In this document: positions 37,616-47,265 of the stretch, piece after piece
How the letters are laid out: each line of letters opens with the position of its first letter
Numbering within the stretch: position 1 is the stretch's first letter
Source of the DNA: Rhodopseudomonas boonkerdii
Lineage (GTDB): Bacteria > Pseudomonadota > Alphaproteobacteria > Rhizobiales > Xanthobacteraceae
NCBI RefSeq assembly: GCF_021184025.1
Contig: NZ_CP036537.1
Location: 744,001 to 808,000 of the forward strand
Direction of reading: 5' to 3'
DNA: 64,000 bases
Position numbers and translations under genes: made by a program
Notes under the pieces: model-generated
The model's input: the letters and a program-made list of their open reading frames with translations, nothing else
What the model was told of the DNA's origin: nothing
Databases searched by the model: none

Positions 37616-38602
37616 TTATAGCTTCCGGTCTTCTAGCGGGTCTCCCTCAGTCCACGATTCAACTGTTTCGACATGCGCATCCCAGAATGCAGAGAGCGTC
37701 TCGATATCCTGAGGCAGCAGCCACGCCGCCTCCAGATTGTCGAACTGATTGAATTGCGGAATCGGAAGGAGGCCGCTTGACCCCTCCCACAGGATTGGAC
37801 CGCATATCGCAGCCGCGGCCCGGCAAATGCCCTCATGGCAGCGCGCGAGCTTGTCGAGAGAGAAGCCGTTCTGACCGTCCAACAAAGTACTGCGCGAATG
37901 CTCGTCGGCAGCGTGAGCAATGAACTTGTTGCCGAACTCGGCAATGTCTTGCCATCCGCTTTTCGTCAGCATGGCCTCTATCTTGTCGAAGACATCATCA
38001 GAGATGACATCACTCCGCGACCGCCGATCGCAGTGGACGCCGGACAATTTGTCGAACCGTTCGTGGACCATTTGCGAGGCTGACCACGCTTGTGGTCCTG
38101 AGGTCGCCAACCGCTGCGTATGGGGGCGGGTGCCGCCCCGTTTGATGATGCTCTCCATGTGGGCGCGTTCGCCCGGTTCCGGATCGTATGGGAGGCCGTC
38201 ATGGGCAACATAGTTCTCGCGCGTGATCATATGTCGATGCACCCTGATATCGTCGAGTACTCGACGCAGTGAGACGATCTGCCTTGCTGACTTCGACGCT
38301 GCCTTCTCCATGAGCTTGCGGATTGACAAGGTCTGCACCGCGACGAAACCTTGATCCATGAACTGGGATATGGACCAATTGCGCGCTGACGACTTGTAGC
38401 CGCCCAATCGTGACAGTCGCCGGGATTCATTGGCTACTCGGAAAACTGCGTCGTTCCAGAGCATCGCTGTAATCTGCCTCCAGACGGCGTGATCAGGATC
38501 GCCGGTGAGCAGATGAAGCCATTCGACGCGTTTCTCTCGATACTCGCGGAGCCGTTCTTTGTGCGCTACATCGCAATCTTCGATACCATACTGGAAATTC
38601 AT
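37616..38602 (-). CDS. Uncharacterised helical protein, possibly AbiU2/HEPN-like
   Basis: The 328-residue protein converges on the preceding gene (12 bases between stops). It is rich in helices; the stretch IVSLRRVLDDIRVHRHMITR followed by ENYVAHDGLPYD is the most conserved-looking part and resembles AbiU2-type HEPN proteins. The assignment is weak. An ATG nine codons upstream (38629) is an alternative start. Position between two defence systems suggests a defence role, but nothing proves it. Confidence 0.55.
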   Translation of the reverse strand: MNFQYGIEDCDVAHKERLREYREKRVEWLHLLTGDPDHAVWRQITAMLWNDAVFRVANESRRLSRLGGYKSSARNWSISQFMDQGFVAVQTLSIRKLMEKAASKSARQIVSLRRVLDDIRVHRHMITRENYVAHDGLPYDPEPGERAHMESIIKRGGTRPHTQRLATSGPQAWSASQMVHERFDKLSGVHCDRRSRSDVISDDVFDKIEAMLTKSGWQDIAEFGNKFIAHAADEHSRSTLLDGQNGFSLDKLARCHEGICRAAAAICGPILWEGSSGLLPIPQFNQFDNLEAAWLLPQDIETLSAFWDAHVETVESWTEGDPLEDRKL

Positions 38603-38629
38603 GCTTAACCGAGCCCTCAAGCCCTTCAT

Positions 38630-38976
38630 CCAATCTGGGCCTTATTGGACAATCCGCCCGTGTGTTTGTCATCTGTAGAACGAAGCATGAAAGTGCTCCC
38701 AAGCCCGGCTGAAGATAGGAGAGCTCGATCCTGCGTTCCCGCTCCCCGATGACACGCGGAAACGGAAAGCGTAGATGCACCGCGCAGCTATTGTTCGCGT
38801 CCTGAAAAAAACTTAGCCTATCGACCATAGGTCTATGGTCTGTCTTCAAGACCTTTAGGCCGGCCCCGCCGGCTATTGCCCGCAAATCCATCACATGGGA
38901 GGTTGCCTTTAAGGCATCACGACGTCGCAGGCCGAACTCGGCTGCGACCGGCATCGCGTTCCAAACAGGACAGGCT
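38630..38976. other. Gap before the Shango operon
   Basis: About 350 bases with no convincing gene. A minus-strand frame through it gives a plausible amino-acid composition but overlaps both neighbours and has no recognisable domain or clear start. The operon's promoter must lie here; I could not identify it. Confidence 0.4.
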
Positions 38977-41364
38977 ATGGGGAGAAGAAAGGGCGGCTCT
39001 TCGGCGGGGATGGGCCTGCTCATCGTGATCGGATTGGTCTTCGCGGCGCTGAACGCGGCCTACCAGTTCGTGCTCGATCATTTGGCGGAAATAAAGGTCA
39101 CCGTGACGGTCTCGGGCCTTCTCCTCATCGCGGGATATTTCGTATCCAAGCTGGGGGGCCGCAAGCGCGACGGCGATGTCTCCAACGAAAGGCTCGATGC
39201 AGCCGTGCGGGCGGAGCCGCCGATGGGTTTCGTGGCTTCAGAGGCTCGTACGGCCCGACATAAGGATGAGCCCCGGCGCAATGTGCGGTGGGTAGCCCAG
39301 AACGAGACCGTCGATATTCAGGGGGCGGTGATTTCCGGCGGAATGTTCTATCTGGGCACGGGCCTACGGTTCGCAGGCCGCACCATCGATCAGTACACCG
39401 TCGATCCCGCGCTTCCGATACGAGCCGCCAGGCCCGACACGCTCGGCACATCGATGCCGTATTGGCCGTCATATGCCGATATCCCGGCCGCCTCGAGGCG
39501 GGCTTTTTTGGACTGGATGGCGCGAGGGCGGAGCGATCGGACGTACGGGATCGGGCACGTGTTCCTGTATTTCTACGGTCTCGAGCATCGCATGTTCGCG
39601 GAAGGCGCTACCGGGGACGCCGCGGAGCTCATCGCCGAAGTGGAGCGGCTCCGGGCGGTTTACGGAGAAAACGATTCCTTTCGAGAATATTCGGACCATT
39701 TCCTGGATGCGGCGCGCCTGGCCCATGACGCGCTGCCGGCCCCGCCGGAACCGTCGCCGGAGCGCCCCTACCGATCCGAAATGCCGCTCGATGTGCGGCT
39801 GCATCTCGGCCGCCGGCTTTCACAATCGACGACACTCCTGTCGGAGGATTCGTTGTTGTGGATACTGTCTCTCCCGGACGTCTACCTTCGCACGCCTGCG
39901 GTACGATGCTTTCCCGAGTTCGCCGCCCTTTGGCACATTCGCTTCACGCGACACTTTCCGGGTGGTTTCCCGGTTATGCCGGGCGATAGGCTCGAAATCG
40001 CCTACAGCGCGGCGAGTCGTGCATTCGAGGTGGTGATCGACGGCGCCTACCGGTCGTATCCCGACCCTCTTGAAATCGGAACGTCGCTCGAACCGTTGAG
40101 GCAGCTCGTGCAGGAATGTACCGAAGAACTTGAAGGCTTCAGTCGCCTCATTGGGCGGCGTCCCGAAGCGCGTACCTCGGCGCAGGCAGCGCTTTTGCTG
40201 CCGGAGGACCTGCTCGCGGAGGGCGGCTTCGAGCCGCTTCGAATCTTCGGCGACCGGCTCACGGAGATGATGGGCGGGCGCAACCAGGCCAGCACCCGGA
40301 TGGGAAAGCTCCTCGAACTTGCCGCCTTCGACGTGGCGGAGGCCGGCAAGATCACGCCCGGCGTCGCCGACCAGCTCGGCAGGATCCTCGACCGGCTCGA
40401 CATCGCCATCGAACCTGACCGGCGGTACGGAGGAAGCATCCCGCAGATCGAGGATCAGGTCTTTCTGTTCGGTGCTCCGGGCGGAGGCCCCGTGGATCCG
40501 CAGGACGCGCCATACCGGTCGATGAAAGCGCGCGTAGAGGTGGCGGTGTTGGCCGCCGCCGCTGATGGCGAAGCCACCGGCGAGGAGATCCAGCGCGTCA
40601 TAACGGGGGTCAAGGCGGACAGCGCTCTCTCGGGGGTCCAGAAAGCCCGGCTTATCGCCTTTGCCGTCATAACCTTCAACAGTCCGCCCAAGCAGGCGAG
40701 GCTGTTGAAACGTCTTGCCGAGCACAGCGAACCGGAACGGCAGGCCATCGTTGCCGCGGCGGTCGCCATCGTCGGCGCGAACGACAAGGTGGATCCCCAG
40801 GAGGTCAGGTTTCTCGAGAAGCTGCACAAGGCGCTCGATCTGCCTCAGGAACAGGTCTATCTCGGGCTTCACCGTGTCGAAAGCGAGATCCCCGACGGAC
40901 CTGTCGCTATATCGAGCGAACACCGGATTGCCGGCATTCCGCTGCCTTCCGAGCAGCCGCCGCCGGCGCCACAACCGGTCCCCGGCGTTCGGATCGACGC
41001 CGACAGGCTTGCCCGGACGAGGCGTGAGACCGCGGAGGTGTCGCGGTTGCTGGCCGACATTTTCGAAGAAGAGTCCGTAGAGACTTCCGAGCCCGCGACC
41101 ACGATGACGGAACCGTCGGCCTTCGAGGGGCTCGACCGGTCGCACGCCGAGCTCGTCGAGATGCTCGAGCTCAAGGGATCGACTTCCCGCGCCGAGTTCG
41201 AGAAGCGCGCGCGTGCCATGAAGCTTCTGCCAGACGGTGCGATCGAGCGCATCAACGACTGGAGTTTCGACCACTTCGACGAGGCCCTGCTCGATGAGGG
41301 TGAAGAGATCGCGATCGTCCCGCATCTTCTGGGACGTTTGGCCGAACTGAGAGAGACCGCATGA
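38977..41364 (+). CDS. sngA: Shango SngA: membrane-anchored TerB-domain protein
   Basis: The 795-residue protein starts with two membrane helices (about 12-31 and 39-57). A TerB-N domain follows from about 100 (WVAQNETVDIQGAVISGGMF, LPIRAARPDTLGTSMPYWPS, RTYGIGHVFLYFYGLEHRMF). Then comes an acidic TerB domain at about 520-635 (VAVLAAAADGEATGEEIQRV, GANDKVDPQEVRFLEKLHKA) and a TerB-C-like tail. TerB domains bind metal and act in stress and phage-response complexes. With the ATPase and helicase that follow, overlapping by ATGA, the order TerB-ATPase-helicase matches Shango. Domain calls are strong; the mechanism of Shango is not settled. Confidence 0.87.
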   Translation: MGRRKGGSSAGMGLLIVIGLVFAALNAAYQFVLDHLAEIKVTVTVSGLLLIAGYFVSKLGGRKRDGDVSNERLDAAVRAEPPMGFVASEARTARHKDEPRRNVRWVAQNETVDIQGAVISGGMFYLGTGLRFAGRTIDQYTVDPALPIRAARPDTLGTSMPYWPSYADIPAASRRAFLDWMARGRSDRTYGIGHVFLYFYGLEHRMFAEGATGDAAELIAEVERLRAVYGENDSFREYSDHFLDAARLAHDALPAPPEPSPERPYRSEMPLDVRLHLGRRLSQSTTLLSEDSLLWILSLPDVYLRTPAVRCFPEFAALWHIRFTRHFPGGFPVMPGDRLEIAYSAASRAFEVVIDGAYRSYPDPLEIGTSLEPLRQLVQECTEELEGFSRLIGRRPEARTSAQAALLLPEDLLAEGGFEPLRIFGDRLTEMMGGRNQASTRMGKLLELAAFDVAEAGKITPGVADQLGRILDRLDIAIEPDRRYGGSIPQIEDQVFLFGAPGGGPVDPQDAPYRSMKARVEVAVLAAAADGEATGEEIQRVITGVKADSALSGVQKARLIAFAVITFNSPPKQARLLKRLAEHSEPERQAIVAAAVAIVGANDKVDPQEVRFLEKLHKALDLPQEQVYLGLHRVESEIPDGPVAISSEHRIAGIPLPSEQPPPAPQPVPGVRIDADRLARTRRETAEVSRLLADIFEEESVETSEPATTMTEPSAFEGLDRSHAELVEMLELKGSTSRAEFEKRARAMKLLPDGAIERINDWSFDHFDEALLDEGEEIAIVPHLLGRLAELRETA

Positions 41365-42710
41365 CCAAGGTGCAGAAGGCGATCAAGCCGAGGGAACGTG
41401 ACACGATCATACAAGCGCTCAGCGCCGGCGTCGTTCCGCGGATCGGTCTGCCCTACATCCAGGTGGGCAGGGCGGCGGAGATTGCCGCACTGTTGCGGGA
41501 CATCGAACGTATCGCGGATGGGGGGGCGACCGTGCGCTTCATCATCGGCGAATACGGCGCCGGTAAGACCTTCTTTGCGAATCTTGTGCGCCTTATCGCG
41601 CTCGAACGTAAGTGCGTCACGGTCCACGCCGATCTCGCTCCCGACAGACGTATTCATGCCAGCGCCGGACAGGCACGCGCGCTCTATTCCGAAGCCGTGC
41701 GCAATATGGCGACGCGGACCAAACCGGAAGGCGGCGCCCTCTCGGCTGTGGTCGAGCGGCTGGTGACGGATGCGGTGAAGGAGGCGGGCGAACGTTCGAC
41801 GCCGGTCGAGTCCGTCATCGACGAAAGGCTTGCCCCGATCCAGGAGTTCGTCGGCGGATACGATTTCGCCACGGTACTGAAGGCGTACTGGCGCGGCAGC
41901 GAAAATGCCGACGAGAACCTCAAGATCGCAGCGCTGCGCTGGCTCCGCGGCGAGTACTCCACCAAGACGGAAGCGCGCCAACACCTCGGCGTACGGACCA
42001 TCGTCGATGACGACAACGTATACGATGCGCTCAAGTCGCTCGCCTGCCTGACCAAGGTCGCGGGATACGCCGGGCTCGTCGTCATGTTCGATGAGATGGT
42101 GAACCTCTATAAACTCCAGAGCTCGCAGGCGCGGAATCAGAATTTCGAACAGATACTGCGCATCGTGAACGACGCCCTCCAGGGCAACACGTCGAACATC
42201 GGATTCATGATGTGCGGCACGCTCGAATTTCTCTTCGACACCCGCCGCGGGCTCTTCAGCTACGAGGCGTTGCAATCGCGACTATCCGAGAACAGGTTCG
42301 CGCAGGGAGCGCTTGTCGATCTCTCCGGCCCGGTGATCAAGCTCCAGAGCCTCACGCCAGAAGACCTGCTTGTACTTCTCTCGAACATCCGGACGGTGTT
42401 CGCCGGCGGCGACCCCGCCAAGCATCTCGTTCCGGACGAGGCGCTGACGGCCTTCATGGATCATTGCGACAAGCGGATCGGCGAAGCGTATTTCCGCACG
42501 CCGCGGACCACGGTGACGGCGTTCGTGCAGATGCTGGCCGTCCTCGAACAGAACCCCGGCACGGACTGGCGGCAGCTTCTCGGCGACGTGAGCGTCACGG
42601 CCGACCCGCATGCCGAGCATGACGAGTCCTCGGACGCGACTGATCGCCCCGACATCGAGACCCGGTCCGGAGACGACGATGACCTCACCAGTCTCCGCAT
42701 CGGGGCCTGA
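41361..42710 (+). CDS. sngB: Shango SngB: DUF2791/BrxD-like ATPase
   Basis: The 449-residue AAA-like ATPase has Walker A in IIGEYGAGKTFFAN (63-70), Walker B in GLVVMFDEMVNL, and the DUF2791 family segments GLPYIQVGRAAEIAALLRDI, LRGEYSTKTEARQHLGV and RTPRTTVTAFVQ. Its relatives include BrxD of BREX. It begins within the last codon of the TerB gene (ATGA) and ends inside the helicase gene (32-base overlap), so all three subunits are made together. It probably loads or powers the helicase partner. Confidence 0.9.
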   Translation: MTKVQKAIKPRERDTIIQALSAGVVPRIGLPYIQVGRAAEIAALLRDIERIADGGATVRFIIGEYGAGKTFFANLVRLIALERKCVTVHADLAPDRRIHASAGQARALYSEAVRNMATRTKPEGGALSAVVERLVTDAVKEAGERSTPVESVIDERLAPIQEFVGGYDFATVLKAYWRGSENADENLKIAALRWLRGEYSTKTEARQHLGVRTIVDDDNVYDALKSLACLTKVAGYAGLVVMFDEMVNLYKLQSSQARNQNFEQILRIVNDALQGNTSNIGFMMCGTLEFLFDTRRGLFSYEALQSRLSENRFAQGALVDLSGPVIKLQSLTPEDLLVLLSNIRTVFAGGDPAKHLVPDEALTAFMDHCDKRIGEAYFRTPRTTVTAFVQMLAVLEQNPGTDWRQLLGDVSVTADPHAEHDESSDATDRPDIETRSGDDDDLTSLRIGA

Positions 42711-44934
42711 GGGCGCCTACGAGCGGCTTCATCCCAAGGTCCGCCGATGGATTAGGGACCAGGGGTGGGAGGAGCTGCGTGAAGTGCAGGCGCAAGCCAT
42801 CGGCGCCGTGCTCGGCAGCGACGGGGATGTCCTCATCGCGGCATCGACGGCAGCGGGAAAAACGGAAGCGGCGTTTCTGCCCGTTCTGACAGCCGTTGCA
42901 GAGCGCACCGCGCCGGGTTTCTCAGTGCTCTATGTCAGCCCTCTGAAGGCACTTATCAACGACCAGTTCCGACGGCTCGGAGAGCTGTGCGAAAGCATGG
43001 AGATTTCGGTCGTCAAATGGCATGGCGATGCGTCGCAGGCGGATAAGAAGCGGGCGCGCGCGAAGCCGGCCGGAGTGGCGCTCATCACGCCCGAGTCGAT
43101 CGAGGCGATGTTCGTCAGGCGTCCCGGCGACGTTGGCCGGCTTCTGGCCGACGCCGACTTCATCGTGATAGACGAACTCCATTCGTTTCTTCAGGGACCG
43201 CGCGGACTCCACGTCGCAAGTCTGCTGCGGCGCATAGATGCGCTCTCGAAACGGCCGGCGCGGCGCATCGGTCTGTCAGCCACGATCGGAGATCTCGAGC
43301 AGGCGCGGGCGTGGCTGCGGCCTTCCGATCCCGAGCGCGTCCATGTTCTGCACCCGCCATCTGACGCGCCCGAGCTGCAGTTGCAGATACGTGGCTATGT
43401 CGAGCCCCCGGAAGTGGTTGATCCCGATCACGCCGAAGGCGCAGAACAGGCTTTGGCCGACGCGGAGGCGGAGGTCGGACCGAAGCGCATCGCGCTCGAC
43501 CTCATTTGCGACCATATCTTCGAACACCTTCGGGGCGCGAACAATCTCGCCTTCGGTGGATCGCGCAGGACGGTCGAGTCCGCCGCCGACCGGCTGAGGC
43601 GGCGGTCGGAGAAGCGCAACGTCCCGAACGAGTTCTTTCCCCACCACGGGAGCCTGTCGAAAGTACTCCGGGAAGAATTGGAGGAGAGGCTGAAGGACGG
43701 CAAATTACCGACCACGGCGGTGTGCACGTCCACGCTCGAACTGGGCGTCGATATAGGCTCCGTCAAATCGGTCGCGCAGATCGGGTCTCCGCGATCTCTC
43801 GCCTCGTTGCGACAGCGGCTTGGGCGGACCGGGCGTCGGCGCGGAACGCCCGCGGTGCTGCGCATCTACGTGCGCGAGCCCGACATCGAACGAAAGTCGG
43901 GCATTCTGGACCGCCTGCGCCCCAACACCGTCAGATCCGTAGCTGTCGTGCGGCTTCTGCTGAAAGGCTTCGTCGAAGAAGCGGGAGCCTCGCCGGAAAC
44001 GGCGTCCACCCTGATCCATCAATTGCTTTCGGTGATCACCGAGCGCGGCGGCATCAAGGCAAAGCCGTTGTTCGACCTTCTCTGCGGCCCGGGCCCGTTC
44101 GCCCGCATCGGCTCCGCGGAGTTCGCGATGCTTCTGCGTCATCTCGGTTCTGAAGATGTGGGGTTTCTCGAGCAGGCGCCCGATGGCACGCTTATGCTCG
44201 CCCGCAACGGGGAGAACATCGTGCGGTCGCGCAATTTCTTCGCTGTCTTCGAGTCGGCCGACGAGTGGCGTCTGACCGTCGGTGGACGCACGCTCGGAAC
44301 GCTCCCCATTACTCATCCCGTTCATAAGGAGGGGCTAGTCGTCTTCGCCGGTCGCCGCTGGATAGTCCAGGACATCGACGAGCAGCGGATGACCCTCCAC
44401 GTCGCGTCGCACCCGGGAGGCGTTGTCCCGCGGTTCGAATCGTCTGCGAGCGAGCCTGCGCACGACAGGCTGATCGCTGAAATGAGGAAAGTGTACCTCT
44501 CGACCGACGTGCCACCATATCTGGACGCTGGCGGGCGCAAGCTGCTTGCGGACGGACGAAAGACGTTTCGCGATCTGGATCTCGGCAGGCAGTTTGTTGT
44601 CGAGGAAGACCGCGATATTCACGTCTTTCTATGGAAGGGGTCGGCGGCAACCGCGACGTTCAGTGCAGCTCTCGCGATGCGCGGCGTCAGGGCTCAAATG
44701 CATGATCTTGGAGTGACGACTAGCGAGGTCGAATTGGACGAACTGCGCGCGGCGCTTCAGAAAATGTCGCAGGCCCGGCTCGATCCTGGCGAAATCGCCG
44801 GCTTCGTCGCCAACATCAAAGGTGGGAAGTTCAAGGAGCAGGTGCCGGATCGACTGGCGCGTGATCTGTGGGCAAGCAATAATATCGCTCTAGTGGCTGT
44901 AGTGGCGCCGATGGCCGCAACCCTACTCGGATGA
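42679..44934 (+). CDS. sngC: Shango SngC: DEAD/DEAH-box helicase (Lhr/BrxHI-like)
   Basis: The 751-residue superfamily-2 helicase shows Q-motif-like REVQAQAIGAVL, Walker A AASTAAGKTEAAF (54-66), FIVIDELHSF (DELH), GLSATIGD (motif III), the helicase C part CTSTLELGVDIGSVKSV and motif VI RQRLGRTGRR. A C-terminal region of about 300 residues is like that of BrxHI/Lhr-type proteins. The ATG at 42679 is preferred over a frame extension because it starts just before the family's conserved YERLHPKVRRW. It would act on phage DNA or replication intermediates; this is inferred. Confidence 0.92.
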   Translation: MTSPVSASGPEGAYERLHPKVRRWIRDQGWEELREVQAQAIGAVLGSDGDVLIAASTAAGKTEAAFLPVLTAVAERTAPGFSVLYVSPLKALINDQFRRLGELCESMEISVVKWHGDASQADKKRARAKPAGVALITPESIEAMFVRRPGDVGRLLADADFIVIDELHSFLQGPRGLHVASLLRRIDALSKRPARRIGLSATIGDLEQARAWLRPSDPERVHVLHPPSDAPELQLQIRGYVEPPEVVDPDHAEGAEQALADAEAEVGPKRIALDLICDHIFEHLRGANNLAFGGSRRTVESAADRLRRRSEKRNVPNEFFPHHGSLSKVLREELEERLKDGKLPTTAVCTSTLELGVDIGSVKSVAQIGSPRSLASLRQRLGRTGRRRGTPAVLRIYVREPDIERKSGILDRLRPNTVRSVAVVRLLLKGFVEEAGASPETASTLIHQLLSVITERGGIKAKPLFDLLCGPGPFARIGSAEFAMLLRHLGSEDVGFLEQAPDGTLMLARNGENIVRSRNFFAVFESADEWRLTVGGRTLGTLPITHPVHKEGLVVFAGRRWIVQDIDEQRMTLHVASHPGGVVPRFESSASEPAHDRLIAEMRKVYLSTDVPPYLDAGGRKLLADGRKTFRDLDLGRQFVVEEDRDIHVFLWKGSAATATFSAALAMRGVRAQMHDLGVTTSEVELDELRAALQKMSQARLDPGEIAGFVANIKGGKFKEQVPDRLARDLWASNNIALVAVVAPMAATLLG

Positions 44935-45042
44935 AGATGAGAAATGCGAAACCGCAGCCTAATTTTAGCTGCGGTTAGCGGTAATGGAGTAATCGGTCTG
45001 TGCTGCTCGCTAAGTTGCTGCGCAAATGTGCGATAGCAGCGT

Positions 45043-45822
45043 TCATCGATAATCTAAGCCAATTGTTTCATACAACGAGTGAAGCATGGTTTTTTGCTCA
45101 GTGACGGTTCTTTCTTCCATATGGATGGCCCGCAAAGCCCAGGTAGCGTCGGCTCGCTGCAAATCGATGATGAAGGGCCGATGTTTTGCGGCATACTCTG
45201 CATCTTCCGGATCGTGCGCATCAACAAAACAGAATATTGAGATGCGAGTCGATACCGATTGATCGGTTGCGAAGCACGAATATTCGGCGTTCTCGGCTGT
45301 CGATAGGAATTTTTCAATCGATGTTATGTCGCGTGCTCCGGCTGGTGACACGACACGCATACGGTCATTGGTTTGAAGCAGTGTTTGATAGGAGCCGAAG
45401 CTTGTGAAGGGATGGTCGATGAAGTTTTCATATTCTTGAAGGCTGAGCTCCTTCCCCTCCACTTTGACGCGTTTGAGATAGAGATCAACGTCACCGGCCT
45501 TTCCGTGGAATTCGAAAGAGATGCGGCGCGAGCTGACGTAAGCAGGGCATGAGGAGAAGATCGCAATATCGGCGTTAGGGGCCTGGATCGCTTGCTTGCG
45601 CCAAGTGCAGGTGCGGGCGGGGAAGTGTCGTTCCCAGACGGCACGGTCGCCGATATCGATCGGCTGAGTTCGCGGCGCCCACGCCTTTATCGAATGAAAG
45701 CTTCGGAAGGATTGCTCCGCTGCAGGATCGCTCTTTGAATCTTCAGCAAGCGCTGATGATGCTGACATCAGCAGGAGGAACGCAGCTATGGAATGTTGGA
45801 GAAATCTATTCGTAACTCGCAT
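45043..45822 (-). CDS. Exported hypothetical protein
   Basis: The 259-residue protein has a clear signal peptide (FLQHSIAAFLLLMSASSALA, cleavage before EDSKSD) and a soluble domain with cysteine-containing strands (FPARTCTWRKQ, IFSSCPAYVSS, YSCFATDQS). It follows the gene at 47066-45834 by 11 bases in the same direction. I do not recognise the domain. The ATG at 45822 is used because it directly begins the signal peptide; a TTG at 45837 is possible. Confidence 0.65.
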   Translation of the reverse strand: MRVTNRFLQHSIAAFLLLMSASSALAEDSKSDPAAEQSFRSFHSIKAWAPRTQPIDIGDRAVWERHFPARTCTWRKQAIQAPNADIAIFSSCPAYVSSRRISFEFHGKAGDVDLYLKRVKVEGKELSLQEYENFIDHPFTSFGSYQTLLQTNDRMRVVSPAGARDITSIEKFLSTAENAEYSCFATDQSVSTRISIFCFVDAHDPEDAEYAAKHRPFIIDLQRADATWALRAIHMEERTVTEQKTMLHSLYETIGLDYR

Positions 45823-45833
45823 GTCGTTGTCCC

Positions 45834-47066
45834 TCAACGACCGGATTGAGTCAGGTACGCATCGACCTGTGCGGTGTACTGAGAGTAAAAGTTCACCACG
45901 AAGAAGTTTGGATTGCCGATAGCGATCTGCCGGTTTCGTTGCGTTGCACCCGTCAGTACTAACGCGCTAACTCCGCCAACAATCGGCGATTCGAGGGCGA
46001 CGTCGATGTTCCGATCCCTAAGGAGACGGCGACGCGCGAAGGTCAGGTTGTAGTCATCGACCTTGATCTCAGCGCTGCTGCCAGAGCCGAGGGCGACGGA
46101 CACGTTGTTTGCAGTCAGTATTGGGCCACAAAGGAAGGTAGCAAGAGGCACGCCGCCTAGACCGTCTTGGACGACCGCATCTCTGATCTCGGCAGGCACG
46201 CGGTGCTTTGACAGAAGCAGGTCGCATTTGGCGTTGCCGCGAGCAGATTCTAGTTTGCCCAATCGACTTTGAATCTCCTGGAAATAAGCATTCTGGTCGC
46301 GGAAGGATAAGGTCGGGAGGCGATAGTTATTGTTTGTGGCAAGGGTCCGTAGTCTCTCGCGCGCCTCGTCGCTATCGGGAAGTTCCTGGATTTCACGAAT
46401 GAGGCCGGGCAACTGCTTTGCAGATTCCTCCTCCTGGCGCCGATCGGTGTTTTCTTGATCGGCTGCTTTCATCAATTGGAAGCGTCTCTCGCAGTTACTG
46501 CGGACCGACAGTCGGATGGCGATGTCCCGGTTTGAAACCCAGATGCTGCGACAAAATGTGCGTAGCTCGTCCTGCGTGTCGTAGGCTTCGACCTGCGCAA
46601 GCAAAGTGGCTTCAGTCTCGTTTGGCGCGCGAGTGTCCGCGGCTCCAGAGCTCCGTTGAGCAGGCTGCGGTGTGCTGTTTTGCTCCCGTGGCTGGGGTTG
46701 TACTGCTGTAACCTGCGATGGCTGTGCCGCGGGGGCAATATTGCGACTCTCGACGCCGCTGGCAAACATTGCGTTTTGTAGCTTTGTCAGACCTTCGAGA
46801 CGTTGGAGATAGGCGAGCTGGCTTCGGGGATTTTGGCCGGCCTGCGCCGCACAGTCGGAAACCCGTCGGCGCAAGCTGTCAAACGTCAGCGCATCCCATT
46901 CGCGGTACGGGACGCCAAATGGCTTTCCATCGGCCGACCAGGATTGTCGTGCGATCTCGGATTGGGCAACCTGCGAGCAGGTGAGATTGGCGATGTCGTT
47001 GCTTGATGCGGCGGCCGGAGCCGCTGGGATCAACAGACATGCGGCGGCCATCCAAACCAGTTTCAT
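45834..47066 (-). CDS. Exported hypothetical protein with lysozyme-inhibitor-like N-terminus
   Basis: The 410-residue protein has a signal peptide (LVWMAAACLLIPAAPAAA) followed by SSNDIANLTCSQVAQSEI and WDALTFDSLRRRVSDCAAQAG, resembling small cysteine-paired periplasmic domains. A Pro/Gln-rich linker is at about 120-160, a helical middle part has several cysteines, and the C-terminal domain (about 290-410) contains NNVSVALGSGSSAEIKVDDY. No family name is certain. It and the next gene probably form one unit. Confidence 0.6.
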   Translation of the reverse strand: MKLVWMAAACLLIPAAPAAASSNDIANLTCSQVAQSEIARQSWSADGKPFGVPYREWDALTFDSLRRRVSDCAAQAGQNPRSQLAYLQRLEGLTKLQNAMFASGVESRNIAPAAQPSQVTAVQPQPREQNSTPQPAQRSSGAADTRAPNETEATLLAQVEAYDTQDELRTFCRSIWVSNRDIAIRLSVRSNCERRFQLMKAADQENTDRRQEEESAKQLPGLIREIQELPDSDEARERLRTLATNNNYRLPTLSFRDQNAYFQEIQSRLGKLESARGNAKCDLLLSKHRVPAEIRDAVVQDGLGGVPLATFLCGPILTANNVSVALGSGSSAEIKVDDYNLTFARRRLLRDRNIDVALESPIVGGVSALVLTGATQRNRQIAIGNPNFFVVNFYSQYTAQVDAYLTQSGR

Positions 47067-47265
47067 GCGAATTCCCCTTTTGCCTAAGCCGTTCAAACGC
47101 TCCTCGAGAGGACGGCGTCCGCTCAAGTGTGTCGAATAGGCCTCGGCCGCACGTCGGCCCGCAGCGTGCAAACGGCCGGCGAAAAAGGCCGGCCGCTCGA
47201 CCGCACGGCATCGCAAGACCAGCTGAGTATGACGTGAGTTTTGCGGCTGGGAGCTTGGATGCATG

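Noticed and set aside
38493..39023. 176-codon minus-strand frame between the unknown gene and sngA
   Set aside because: Overlaps both neighbours, no ribosome site and no known motif. The central part is noted as unexplained instead.
39820..42275. Long minus-strand open frames across the Shango genes
   Set aside because: They are shadows of the TerB and ATPase genes, which have strong motifs, overlaps and ribosome sites.
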